In this document: in pieces, positions 56,371-64,000 of the stretch
Position numbering within the stretch: position 1 is the stretch's first letter
How the letters are laid out: each line of letters begins with the position of its first letter
DNA from: Phycisphaeraceae bacterium
GTDB lineage: Bacteria; Planctomycetota; Phycisphaerae; Phycisphaerales; Phycisphaeraceae
Reading direction: 5' to 3'
Length of the DNA stretch: 64,000 bases
NCBI GenBank assembly: GCA_029260595.1
Contig: JAJDCY010000024.1
Location: 186,001-250,000 of the forward strand
The notes under the pieces: generated by a model
Told to the model about the DNA's origin: nothing
What the model saw: the letters and a program-made list of their open reading frames with translations, nothing else
Databases searched by the model: none
Translations under genes and position numbers: made by a program

Positions 56371-57555
56371 GTGCTTGACCCTCAACGATTCATCACCGAG
56401 CGGGTCCGGGCCATCGACGCCTCGGGCATCCGCCGCGTCTTCGACCTTGCCGCGAAGCTCAAAGACCCGATCAACCTCTCGATCGGCCAGCCCGACTTTG
56501 ACGTCCCCGACCCCATCAAAGCCGGCGCCGTCGACGCCATCCACGCCGGCCAAAACCGCTACACCGTTACCCAGGGCATAGAACCACTCCGCGCCGAGAT
56601 CACCCGCCGCACCGCCGAGGCCTTCCCCAACTGGGCCCCCGATTCCGATTCTTCCGAACACGATTTCGCCACGCTGATCACCTCCGGCGTCTCCGGCGGC
56701 CTCATGCTCGCGATCATGACCTGCGCCGGCCCCGGCGACGAGGTCCTGATCCCCGACCCCTACTTCGTCATGTACAAGCACCTGGTCACCCTGGCCGGCG
56801 CCACCCCCATCTACGTCGACACCTACCCCGACTTCCAACTCACCGCCGACCGCGTCGCCCCGCACATCACCAAGCGCTCCAAGTTGCTCCTATTCAACTC
56901 ACCGTCCAACCCCACCGGCGTCGTCGCAACGGATCAGGTCTGCCGCGACATCGCGCAGCTTGCAGACCAACACAACCTGCTCGTGATCTCCGACGAGATC
57001 TACGACCAGTTCTGCTACCCACCCCCAGGCCAATCCACCGACACCGATGTGCGCACAACCTGCCCCTCCCCCGCGGCACACTCCCACGACACACTGGTCC
57101 TGCGCGGCTTCTCCAAAACCTACGGCATGACCGGTTGGCGGCTCGGCTACGCCGTCGGCCCCGCCGCGATCATCGAGCAGATGACCAAACTCCAGCAATA
57201 CACTTTTGTTTGCGCCCCCTCGATGGTCCAGTCCGCCGGCCTCGCCGCGCTCGGCGTCGACATGTCAGCCAACGTCGATGCCTACGCCCGCAAACGCGAC
57301 CGCGTCGTCGAGCGTCTCTCGCCCCACTACAATCTCACGACCCCCGGCGGCGCGTTCTACGCGTTCCCCCAAGTCCCCGAGCACCTCAAACAAACCGCGA
57401 CCGAGTTCGTCGAACGCGGCATCGCCCGCGGCCTGCTCACCATCCCAGGCCGCGTCTTCAGCAACCGCGACACCCACCTACGAATCAGCTACGCCTGCGA
57501 CGACCAAACCCTCGACCGCGGCCTGGACACACTGATCGCCCTGGCCGAAGCATAA
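56371..57555 (+). CDS. Class I/II PLP-dependent aminotransferase
   Basis: A 394-residue fold-type I aminotransferase of the aspartate aminotransferase group. Visible are NLSIGQPDFDVP, RYTVTQGIEPLR, SPSNPTGVV (with the Asn and Pro of the cofactor site), VISDEIYDQF with the PLP-ring Asp and Tyr, the PLP lysine in FSKTYGMTGWRLGY and the carboxylate-binding Arg in LRISYA. Substrate (aspartate, aromatic or N-acetyl-ornithine type) cannot be fixed. The start is GTG at 56371, with no clear ribosome-binding site. Confidence 0.93.
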   Translation: MLDPQRFITERVRAIDASGIRRVFDLAAKLKDPINLSIGQPDFDVPDPIKAGAVDAIHAGQNRYTVTQGIEPLRAEITRRTAEAFPNWAPDSDSSEHDFATLITSGVSGGLMLAIMTCAGPGDEVLIPDPYFVMYKHLVTLAGATPIYVDTYPDFQLTADRVAPHITKRSKLLLFNSPSNPTGVVATDQVCRDIAQLADQHNLLVISDEIYDQFCYPPPGQSTDTDVRTTCPSPAAHSHDTLVLRGFSKTYGMTGWRLGYAVGPAAIIEQMTKLQQYTFVCAPSMVQSAGLAALGVDMSANVDAYARKRDRVVERLSPHYNLTTPGGAFYAFPQVPEHLKQTATEFVERGIARGLLTIPGRVFSNRDTHLRISYACDDQTLDRGLDTLIALAEA

Positions 57556-57620
57556 CCCGGCCCCCGCTCCCGTATCGCGATCAGAAAGCCCCGCCCAACA
57601 TTCCCCCAACCCCAACAAAG

Positions 57621-57694
57621 TGGGCCATACTGGACTTGAACCAGTGACCTCCTCGATGTCAACGAGGCGCGCTAGCCAACTGCGCTAATGGCCC
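57621..57694 (-). tRNA. tRNA-Val (anticodon GAC)
   Basis: 74 bases: acceptor GGGCCAT/ATGGCCC, D arm GCGC-AGTTGGCTA-GCGC, anticodon stem CCTCG/CGAGG with loop TTGACAT (anticodon GAC), variable AGGTC, T arm ACTGG-TTCAAGT-CCAGT, discriminator A. CCA is not encoded. Confidence 0.96.
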
Positions 57695-57771
57695 GCAAGG
57701 CGTGGCCAAGCCAACCGGCCCGCCACCACCACAAACACGATCCACCCATACCGACGGCCGTGTTCGCACGG

Positions 57772-57777
57772 ATTATA
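57772..57777 (-). promoter_or_regulatory. -10 element for tRNA-Val
   Basis: A perfect TATAAT on the minus strand about 78 bases before the tRNA 5' end; the -35 (around CTGGAA) is weak. The rest of the 225 bases between the tRNA and the response regulator gene holds no gene that I can support. Confidence 0.45.
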
Positions 57778-57919
57778 TCCGAGTTGTATTTCGGTTCCAG
57801 CCGGGAACACCGCCGTATCACCGATCTACGATCAGCGCTACGATGGCTCGCCGCGCCCCGCTTTAAAATACTTAGTATCAGCCGCGCCCCGCACGGCGAA
57901 AGACACCCCGCCCCAACCG

Positions 57920-58579
57920 CTACGCCTCCACCAACCCCTCGCGGATCGCGTACCGCGTCAGCTCAACCCGATCGTGGATGTCCAGCTTCGCCATCAGCCG
58001 CGACGCGTGGTTCTCCGCCGTCCGCACGCTCAGGTGGATCATGTTCGCGATCTGCTTTTTCGACATCCCGCGCGCGATGTACCGCAGCACCTCCATCTCC
58101 CGGTTCGTCAGCGTCGCCGCCCGCGTCTTCGAAGGCATCGCCAGCCGCGTCCCTTTCTCATCCGCTACGATCCGCGACTGTACCTGTTCCGAGAAGTACG
58201 CCCCGCCCGCCGCCACCTGCCGGATCGCATCCACGATCATCTCCGGAGATTCCTGCTTAGTCAGATACCCCAGTGCCTCGACCTTGAGCGCCTCCTCGAT
58301 GTACCGGTCGTGAAAGAACGCGCTTAAAAAGATCACCTTCGACTTCGGGAACCGCTTCACGATCGTCCGCACCGCGTCAAAGCTGGCCAACCCCGGCATA
58401 TCGATATCCATCAGAACGATATCGGGACTCAGCGACTCCACCCGCGCGATCGCCTCCTGCGCATCGCTGGCCGTATCGACCACCTCCAGCGACGGTTCAC
58501 GCTGAAGCCGGTCGCGCAGCGTCTGGCGAACCAAGGTGTGGTCGTCAACAATCAGCACACGTATTGGGGCATTAGTCAC
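57920..58579 (-). CDS. NarL/FixJ-family response regulator
   Basis: A 219-residue transcription factor. The receiver (residues 6-122) has VLIVDDH, the phosphorylated Asp in IVLMDIDMPG, VIFLSAF and a Lys in YLTKQES. The LuxR-type HTH (about 155-215) reads TLTNREMEVLRYIARGMSKK then QIANMIHLSVRTAENHASRL. The start is GTG, 8 bases inside the end of the histidine kinase gene, so both are made from one message and form a two-component pair. Confidence 0.93.
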   Translation of the reverse strand: MTNAPIRVLIVDDHTLVRQTLRDRLQREPSLEVVDTASDAQEAIARVESLSPDIVLMDIDMPGLASFDAVRTIVKRFPKSKVIFLSAFFHDRYIEEALKVEALGYLTKQESPEMIVDAIRQVAAGGAYFSEQVQSRIVADEKGTRLAMPSKTRAATLTNREMEVLRYIARGMSKKQIANMIHLSVRTAENHASRLMAKLDIHDRVELTRYAIREGLVEA

Positions 58580-61500
58580 GGTGAGCGCTCCCTTGGGTTA
58601 ACGATACGGCCAACTCGCCGACCATCCCGGCCAGCTCAGCCATTTGGAAAGGCTTGCGTAATACTTGATACCGGCCACCGCTGCGATTCACCGCGCTGTC
58701 CGGGCCCGCGACGACGATGATCGGCGTTCGTGCCTGGTCCGATTCGATTTTCTCCAGGCAACGCGGACCGCTCTGATCCGGCAGGTCGTAGTCGAGAACC
58801 ACTAAACCAAGCCGATCTCGGTGCTCGGCCAGCGCCGCCGCCGCGTCCGCCTCATTGTCGGCCTGCACCACCTCGTACCCGTGTTGCATTAGCGTCGACG
58901 CCATGATCGATCGCACCTGCCGCTGATCCGCGATCAGTAGTGCCCGGTCCCGCCCGTCGCGCAAGCCCAACGGCGTCGCTGCTGCGCCTCCCTCCACCGC
59001 ACCCCCCGGTGCCGGGCACGGCGGCAGCAGGATGCGAAACGTTGTCCCACCGCCCGGAGTCGAATCGACTTCGATCCGCCCCCCGTGGCTCTCAACGATC
59101 CCGTGCACCACCGCCAGCCCCAGCCCCGTCCCCGCGTCGCGCTGCTTGGTCGAATAAAACGGCTCAAAGATCCTCGCCACCGTCCTTGCGTCCATCCCCA
59201 CGCCCGTATCTCGAACACTAAGCACAAGTGGCCGCTGCCCGGCGTCCGCCCCCTTCCCGCGTGTCAGACCCAAACGCAGGTCGCCCCCGTCGGGCATCGC
59301 GTCGCGCGCGTTGAGCACCAGGTTCATCAGCACCTGCTGCAGCCCCGTGCGATCGCCCAACACCCAACTCGATCGCCCCTCCGCAAGATCAGCCGTCAGC
59401 GTGATCGACGCCCGCATCAGTGGCCGCAACAACCCGACCGTATCCGCAACCAGCCGCGCCAGATCCACCGGCACCGTCTCCGATTTAGTCTTATGAGCGA
59501 ACGTCAGCAACGACCGCGTCACCCCCGTCGCCTGGTCCACCGCCCGGTGCACCATCCGCAGCGACTCGAGCGCCGGGTGCCCGACGGGCAGGTCCCGTTT
59601 CGCAAGATCGATGTAACCGTTGATCGCCGTGACCAGATTGCTAAAGTCGTGCGCCACCCCCGTCGCCAGCGTCCCGATCGCTTCGAGTTTCTGCGACTGG
59701 CGTAGCTGCGACTCGAGCTTGGAACGCGACTCCTCCGCCTCCTTGCGCGCCGTGACGTCCCGATCGATCCCGCGATAACCCTTGAGACGACCGTCCTCGT
59801 CGAAGATCGGCCCACCGCTGGTCTCGAGCACCACCCGCCGCCCGTCGTCCTTGTGCAGGTTCACATTCTCAATCAGCGCGAACGGCTGTTTGGACGCCGC
59901 GATCGGCTCGAACAGCTCACGGATACGTTCGGCCTCCTCAGGCGGCATCAGGTCGAACGGCGTCTTGCCCAGCACCTCCGCCGGCGAATACCCCAGGATC
60001 TCGCGCACCCGCGGGCTCGCATAGGTATACCGCAGGTCCGCATCGATCTCCCACACCCAGTCCCCGGTCGTATCCACCAACTGCCGGTACCGGTGCTCGC
60101 TGCGTCCGATCCGCTCCGCCGCCTCCGACCGCTCCATCGCTCGCCCCAGTTGCGTCCCCACCTGCGCCATCACGTCCAGCGCTCGCGTATCCGGCTCCAC
60201 CGCATCGGGGGAGAAAAACTCCAGCACCGCCGCCACCTCCGACCGCACCATCACCGGGAACGCAAACCCCGCTCGGATACCCAGGTCGTCCGCCAGCCGT
60301 GCCCGCGGGAAATTATCATCCGCAGTCACATCCGTGATCCACGCCGGCTTACCCGTCGCCAGCACGCGCCCAGGCAGCCCCACACCAACCTCAAAGTTCT
60401 GCGTCGACGTCACCTGGCGGAACTTGCGAAACTGCTCCGGCGACCCCTGATACCACAGGTCCGACGACATCAGCGTCGCCGGCGTCTTCCCGTCCGACAA
60501 ATACACGTGACCCACAGGCCAACCCATGTGGCTGCAAACCGCCTCCAGCACGATCCGCATCGCCTGCTCAACGTCCGCCGCCTGGTTCGCCGCCGTCGAC
60601 ACCGCCCGCAACAGCTCCAACCGGTCGCGGTGCAGCCGCGCCGCCAGTTCGTCTTCGTGCCGCTGAAACGCGATCCGCGCCAGGTGCGACCCGGTATCCA
60701 GCAACTCGATATCAAAAAGGTCCGGGCTCCGTGGCTCGCCGTGCGAAATCGCGAAACACCCGTACACACGCTTCACATCCGCCCGGATCGGGATCGACCA
60801 GCACGCACCGATCCCAAAACGCTTGGCGACATCAAGCATCCCCTCCCACCGCGGGTCGGTCATCACGTCCGTCACGATCACCGGCTCACCCAGGTACGCC
60901 GCCGTACCGCAGGACGCCGCCGCCGCGCACGGCACCAACCCGTCGAGCACCCCAACCATCTCATCCGTGAACTGCGGTGCCGCGAGTACGTTCAGCTCCT
61001 TGCCCTCAGCATCCAACGCCATCACCGAGCAGTACACACCCGGAACCATCCGCTCGACCAGACGGCACAACTCCGTCAACGTGTCCGCCAACTCCGCCTT
61101 GAGCGCGATCTTCTCCAGGATCAACTGCTGTAGCTTCAACAACTCCTCAGGCCGCTTGCGCTCAGTCTCATCCGACACCGCGCCGCACAGCGCCGACACC
61201 GCTCCATCGTCACCGCGCTCCACCTCAACGCTCGATCTCAACCACCTCACACCGACGCCCGGGTGCCGGATACGGAACTCCAGATCAGGCCATCGCGGCG
61301 CATCCATCAACGCCCCGGCCAGTGTCGCCGCGACACGCTCACGGTCGTCCTCAATCACCAACTCCAAAAACCCCGCTCGTGTCTCCGGGTGCTGACCACT
61401 GCCCAACCCAAAAATCTTGCACAGCTCGCTCGACCAGCTCATCCGGTCCGTCGCACACTCCCAGTGCCAACCACCGAACGTCACCGTCTTACGCACATCC

Positions 61501-61940
61501 GACGCGACCGGCGCCGCGATCCCCGCGATCTCGGTCTGTCGCTGACGCACCGCCCGGCGGACCGACTCGACCAACCGATCGAACGACCCGTTCTTCTCCA
61601 CCAGCGCGAACACCCCCAGGTTCACCGCCGTCCGGATCGACTCCCAACTGTCAGGCGGCGCAGTGACGATCACACGGCACCCGCTCGCCTCGCGGTGGAA
61701 CCACTCCAAGAACCGACCCCCCATCGGGTCGCCCGCCGGAGGGTCGATCACCACCACCGCGATATCCTCATGCCCCGCCAATCCGATCGCGTCAGCCGTG
61801 TTGTCGCACCCAATCGGGTCCAGCCCCTCGTCCCGCAGCCGCTCACACAACCGCTCACGCCGCTGCTCATCCGCCTCGACCACCAACACCCGCCAGGCAC
61901 CGGCATTCGCGGTCTCGGTCTTCGATGAGATCAGCGTCAT
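58572..61940 (-). CDS. Hybrid sensor histidine kinase (REC-PAS-GAF-GAF-PAS-HisKA-HATPase-REC)
   Basis: A 1122-residue soluble kinase without membrane helices. In order: a receiver-like domain (about 15-125, Asp in VVVIDPP near 64); PAS (about 155-265); GAF (about 290-430); GAF (about 450-600); PAS (about 610-735); HisKA with the phospho-His in GVAHDFSNLV near 763; HATPase with NLVLNARDAM, DTGVGM and GTGLGLAVVHG (about 860-980); and a C-terminal receiver (about 995-1110, VVLDYDLPD near 1049, Lys in LRKPF). It probably senses cytoplasmic small molecules. GAGG about 8 bases before the ATG at 61940 sets the start. The downstream regulator overlaps it. Confidence 0.92.
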   Translation of the reverse strand: MTLISSKTETANAGAWRVLVVEADEQRRERLCERLRDEGLDPIGCDNTADAIGLAGHEDIAVVVIDPPAGDPMGGRFLEWFHREASGCRVIVTAPPDSWESIRTAVNLGVFALVEKNGSFDRLVESVRRAVRQRQTEIAGIAAPVASDVRKTVTFGGWHWECATDRMSWSSELCKIFGLGSGQHPETRAGFLELVIEDDRERVAATLAGALMDAPRWPDLEFRIRHPGVGVRWLRSSVEVERGDDGAVSALCGAVSDETERKRPEELLKLQQLILEKIALKAELADTLTELCRLVERMVPGVYCSVMALDAEGKELNVLAAPQFTDEMVGVLDGLVPCAAAASCGTAAYLGEPVIVTDVMTDPRWEGMLDVAKRFGIGACWSIPIRADVKRVYGCFAISHGEPRSPDLFDIELLDTGSHLARIAFQRHEDELAARLHRDRLELLRAVSTAANQAADVEQAMRIVLEAVCSHMGWPVGHVYLSDGKTPATLMSSDLWYQGSPEQFRKFRQVTSTQNFEVGVGLPGRVLATGKPAWITDVTADDNFPRARLADDLGIRAGFAFPVMVRSEVAAVLEFFSPDAVEPDTRALDVMAQVGTQLGRAMERSEAAERIGRSEHRYRQLVDTTGDWVWEIDADLRYTYASPRVREILGYSPAEVLGKTPFDLMPPEEAERIRELFEPIAASKQPFALIENVNLHKDDGRRVVLETSGGPIFDEDGRLKGYRGIDRDVTARKEAEESRSKLESQLRQSQKLEAIGTLATGVAHDFSNLVTAINGYIDLAKRDLPVGHPALESLRMVHRAVDQATGVTRSLLTFAHKTKSETVPVDLARLVADTVGLLRPLMRASITLTADLAEGRSSWVLGDRTGLQQVLMNLVLNARDAMPDGGDLRLGLTRGKGADAGQRPLVLSVRDTGVGMDARTVARIFEPFYSTKQRDAGTGLGLAVVHGIVESHGGRIEVDSTPGGGTTFRILLPPCPAPGGAVEGGAAATPLGLRDGRDRALLIADQRQVRSIMASTLMQHGYEVVQADNEADAAAALAEHRDRLGLVVLDYDLPDQSGPRCLEKIESDQARTPIIVVAGPDSAVNRSGGRYQVLRKPFQMAELAGMVGELAVSLTQGSAHRD

Positions 61941-62061
61941 ATCCATATCCTCTGTGAAGCGCCCGGTGGATCGGACGGGCTCAAGCCCCATTCCCTTCGC
62001 CCAGCCATCCGCGCCATCCCTCCCAAGCGGCGCGCACCAGCCCCTATATGCAATCCCTACT

Positions 62062-62067
62062 ATTATA
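62062..62067 (-). promoter_or_regulatory. -10 element of the kinase-regulator operon
   Basis: A perfect TATAAT on the minus strand about 120 bases before the kinase ATG at 61940. The -35 is weak. It supports the ATG at 61940 over starts further upstream. Confidence 0.5.
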
Positions 62068-62379
62068 ACGAGTTTCATTCGCGACGGTTGAAAATTTCGT
62101 CGCTCGAACCGCCCCCTTGGCCATGACCCGCCATCAACCCGCCCCACACCCACTTGGCCCCCCCGAAACCCGCGCACCCCATCCAATCCCTCGAAATCGC
62201 CGACCCGCCCCGGGAACATCCTTATATGTCTGCTAGTTTAGTCCACGGCCCCGCCGCACCCGCACCCGGCCCGACAGCCGATGCTAAGCAACCGCCCCGA
62301 CTGGGTTTGATGGCTGGGTAACCCGTGAGGATTAGAGTTAAAATAGGAGGGCTGGCGACAGGCTTTCGCAATTAAATGC

Positions 62380-62408
62380 TTGTCCGGACCGCCTTAGCGG
62401 GGTATATT
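62380..62408 (+). promoter_or_regulatory. Promoter of the cyclophilin-cadherin surface protein gene
   Basis: TTGTCC (62380-62385), 17-base spacer, TATATT (62403-62408). It leaves a long leader of about 190 bases before the ATG at 62605, which includes a GC-rich inverted segment (CCGCCCCGTGGCGG near 62459). Confidence 0.55.
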
Positions 62409-62604
62409 TCTAAATGTTACGAACCGATCTGTTCGGCTACAGGTATCACTGTGGAGTCCGCCCCGTGGCGGTGCCACCACCGCGGCCTATTCTGGCGACT
62501 GGCATTTGCGAAATTCTTGGCGTGGCGACCGTGTCGCCGCGACGCGCGGCGGCATCACCCGATAGCGGCCCGCCGCCTATGATTGAAACGGAGGGGTATT
62601 CGTT

Positions 62605-64000
62605 ATGAGTAAGACACGTTCCACCGCACTGATCCATGCGATCACAGGCCGCGCCGCCCGCCGCCTGCGCAACCTCTCCAACCTCTTCGCCAAGCGACCC
62701 GCCCGAAACGTCCTCGACGCCTGGCCGGCCCACGCCTTCGAGCCACTCGAAGACCGCGTCCTGCTCTCCGCCGCCGTCTCCGCGCCGATCGCAGACTTCG
62801 GCGTCACACAGAACTCACCCGCTTCCGTCGTACAGCTTAACGACTCGTTCTTCGACGACGACATCCCCGGCACCGTCGTCCGGTACGACGTCCAGATCGG
62901 TGCCGTCAACCAGTTCTTCAACGTCGCCCTAACCGACGACCAAACACCCCTCACCGTCGAGAACTACCTCAACTACGTCGACGATGACGACTGGGACAAC
63001 ACCTTCTTCCACCGGTCCCTCCCCGGCTTCGTCATCCAGGCCGGCGGATTCTACGCCGACCCGCCAACCGTCTCGTCCGTCCCCGCCGACGCACCGGTCC
63101 CCAACGAGTTCGGTATCTCCAACCTCCGCGGCACGATCGCCATGGCCAAACTCGGCGGCGACCCCAACAGCGCCACCAACCAGTGGTTCTTCAACCTCGC
63201 GGATAACTCCGGCGTCGGTACCGGCCCCGGCGGCGGCAACGACCCCGACGGCCTGGACTTCCAAAACGGCGGCTTCACCGTCTTCGGCGAGGTCATCGGC
63301 AGCGGCATGGACGTCATCGACGATATCGAAGCCGTCCCCCGATTCAACGCCGGCGCACCTTTCGACAACCTCCCCCTCGAAAACTACCCCGGCGGCACGA
63401 TCTTAGCCGAGCACCTGATCGTCGTTAACGACATCTCCAGGATCGACAAACTCACCTACACCGTCGTCGCCAACACCAACCCCGGCCTGGTCACACCCTC
63501 GATCAACGGAGGCGAGCTAACCCTCACCTACACCGCCGCCACCACCGGCAGCGCCCAGATCACCGTCCGCGCCACCGATCTCGACGGCACCTTCGTCGAC
63601 GACACCTTCGAGGTCACCGCACACGCCGCCAACACCGATCCCACCGCCGTCAACGACAACCCCACGACCCCCGAAAACACCCCGGTCACCATCGACGTCC
63701 TCTCCAACGACACCGACGCCGAGGACAACGTCATCACCATCGCCAGCGTCGACCGCACCGGCACCAACGGCGCTGTCACCATCGTCGGCGACCAGATCTC
63801 CTATCAGCCGCCATTCGGCTTCAACGGCAACGACTCGTTCGACTACACCATCGACGACGGCCAGGGTGGCTCCGACACCGCCACCGTCACCGTCAACGTC
63901 ACCACCACCGCCCCGGTCATCACCGCCATCCCCGACCACCGCGCCGAATCCGGCGACACCACCGTCAACCTCCTGGCCAACTTCTCCGACCCCGACCTCA
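62605..64000 (+). CDS. Secreted cyclophilin-type peptidyl-prolyl isomerase with cadherin-like repeats, 3' end outside window
   Basis: At least 465 residues, open to the window edge. Residues 1-60 are an Arg-rich leader ending in FEPLEDRVLLSAA, the LEPR-type N-terminal signature of exported planctomycete giant proteins. Residues about 75-275 are a cyclophilin domain: ENYLNYVDDDDWDNTFFHRS, LPGFVIQAGGF, LRGTIAMAKLGGDPNSATNQ, WFFNL and FTVFGEVIGSGMDVID. After a short Ig-like stretch comes a bacterial cadherin/VCBS-like repeat (NDNPTTPENTPVTIDVLSND, then GFNGNDSFDYTIDDGQGGSD), with a further one starting at the edge. GGAGG precedes the ATG. Probably a very large cell-surface or secreted protein. 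Confidence 0.88.
   Translation, partial: MSKTRSTALIHAITGRAARRLRNLSNLFAKRPARNVLDAWPAHAFEPLEDRVLLSAAVSAPIADFGVTQNSPASVVQLNDSFFDDDIPGTVVRYDVQIGAVNQFFNVALTDDQTPLTVENYLNYVDDDDWDNTFFHRSLPGFVIQAGGFYADPPTVSSVPADAPVPNEFGISNLRGTIAMAKLGGDPNSATNQWFFNLADNSGVGTGPGGGNDPDGLDFQNGGFTVFGEVIGSGMDVIDDIEAVPRFNAGAPFDNLPLENYPGGTILAEHLIVVNDISRIDKLTYTVVANTNPGLVTPSINGGELTLTYTAATTGSAQITVRATDLDGTFVDDTFEVTAHAANTDPTAVNDNPTTPENTPVTIDVLSNDTDAEDNVITIASVDRTGTNGAVTIVGDQISYQPPFGFNGNDSFDYTIDDGQGGSDTATVTVNVTTTAPVITAIPDHRAESGDTTVNLLANFSDPDL

Larger units (their letters stand above)
61941..62604. other. Long divergent intergenic region
   Basis: 664 bases between the kinase and the cyclophilin-cadherin gene. It holds the kinase promoter element (62062-62067) and the promoter of the surface protein gene (62380-62408). 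The middle (about 62090-62330) is C-rich, with no gene, tRNA or riboswitch that I recognise. An open frame runs upstream from the kinase start for 93 codons, but it crosses the TATAAT element and is not protein-like. Confidence 0.6.

Noticed and set aside
61941-62219. N-terminal extension of the hybrid kinase by 93 codons
   Set aside because: The extra residues are Gly/Arg-rich and unlike any domain, a TATAAT lies inside the stretch, and a ribosome-binding site serves the ATG at 61940.
62380-62604. c-di-GMP-type riboswitch in the long leader of the surface protein gene
   Set aside because: No match to the conserved core could be found by eye; only an ordinary promoter and GC-rich inverted segments.

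Overview
The window is high-GC DNA and reads like a chromosome segment of a planctomycete, most probably class Phycisphaerae. Markers for this are a dockerin/PEP-CTERM protein, a cyclophilin-cadherin surface protein with the FEPLEDRVLLSA-type N-terminal sorting signature, the planctomycete/verrucomicrobial small basic protein, an HTH domain fused in front of a receiver domain, a SecA with added modules, the futalosine (MqnE) menaquinone route and an outer-membrane beta-barrel. No phage, insertion sequence, integrase or CRISPR array is seen. The assignment rests on family recognition, not on a database search.

Layout. 1-3.4 kb: the 3' part of secA and a small membrane protein. 3.4-8.1 kb: a cytochrome P450 and a decayed PEP-CTERM gene. 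8.3-14.8 kb: feoAB, sucD, nadK, and a dehydrogenase/CDP-alcohol phosphatidyltransferase pair. 14.8-21.6 kb: uppP, a glycosyltransferase remnant, metH, and an MBOAT acyltransferase followed by a broken partner gene. 21.7-29.2 kb: nfeD, a lone FliN-like gene, trpE with a conserved hypothetical, a membrane KAP-like ATPase, an outer-membrane barrel, an HTH-receiver regulator and dut. 29.3-37.4 kb: ftsK, alr, a DEVD-box helicase, a marR-methyltransferase pair and a membrane protein.

37.5-45.4 kb: ATP synthase genes in the order atpG, then atpZ/I-like genes, atpB, E, F, H, A, with no atpD or atpC, followed by gltA. 45.4-51.9 kb: mscS, tRNA-Ala, and a pilM-type gene overlapping a large membrane-anchored gene, with a third just downstream. 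51.9-57.7 kb: an SDR enzyme, an M50 protease, mqnE, acpS, a SPOR-like gene overlapping the small basic protein gene, an aminotransferase and tRNA-Val. 57.9-64 kb: a large hybrid histidine kinase overlapping its NarL-type regulator, and the start of the giant secreted cyclophilin-cadherin protein.

Most genes are housekeeping: energy (ATP synthase, citrate synthase, SucD, MqnE), envelope (UppP, Alr, FtsK, AcpS), cofactors (NadK, MetH), secretion and iron uptake. The most notable non-coding signal is a TANNNT hexamer placed 6-9 nt (five times exactly 7 nt) before the start codon of eight genes that lack a Shine-Dalgarno sequence, which points to frequent leaderless transcription. Three accessory genes carry stops, frameshifts or deletions while the core genes read intact, so the damage looks like real gene decay and not random sequencing error.
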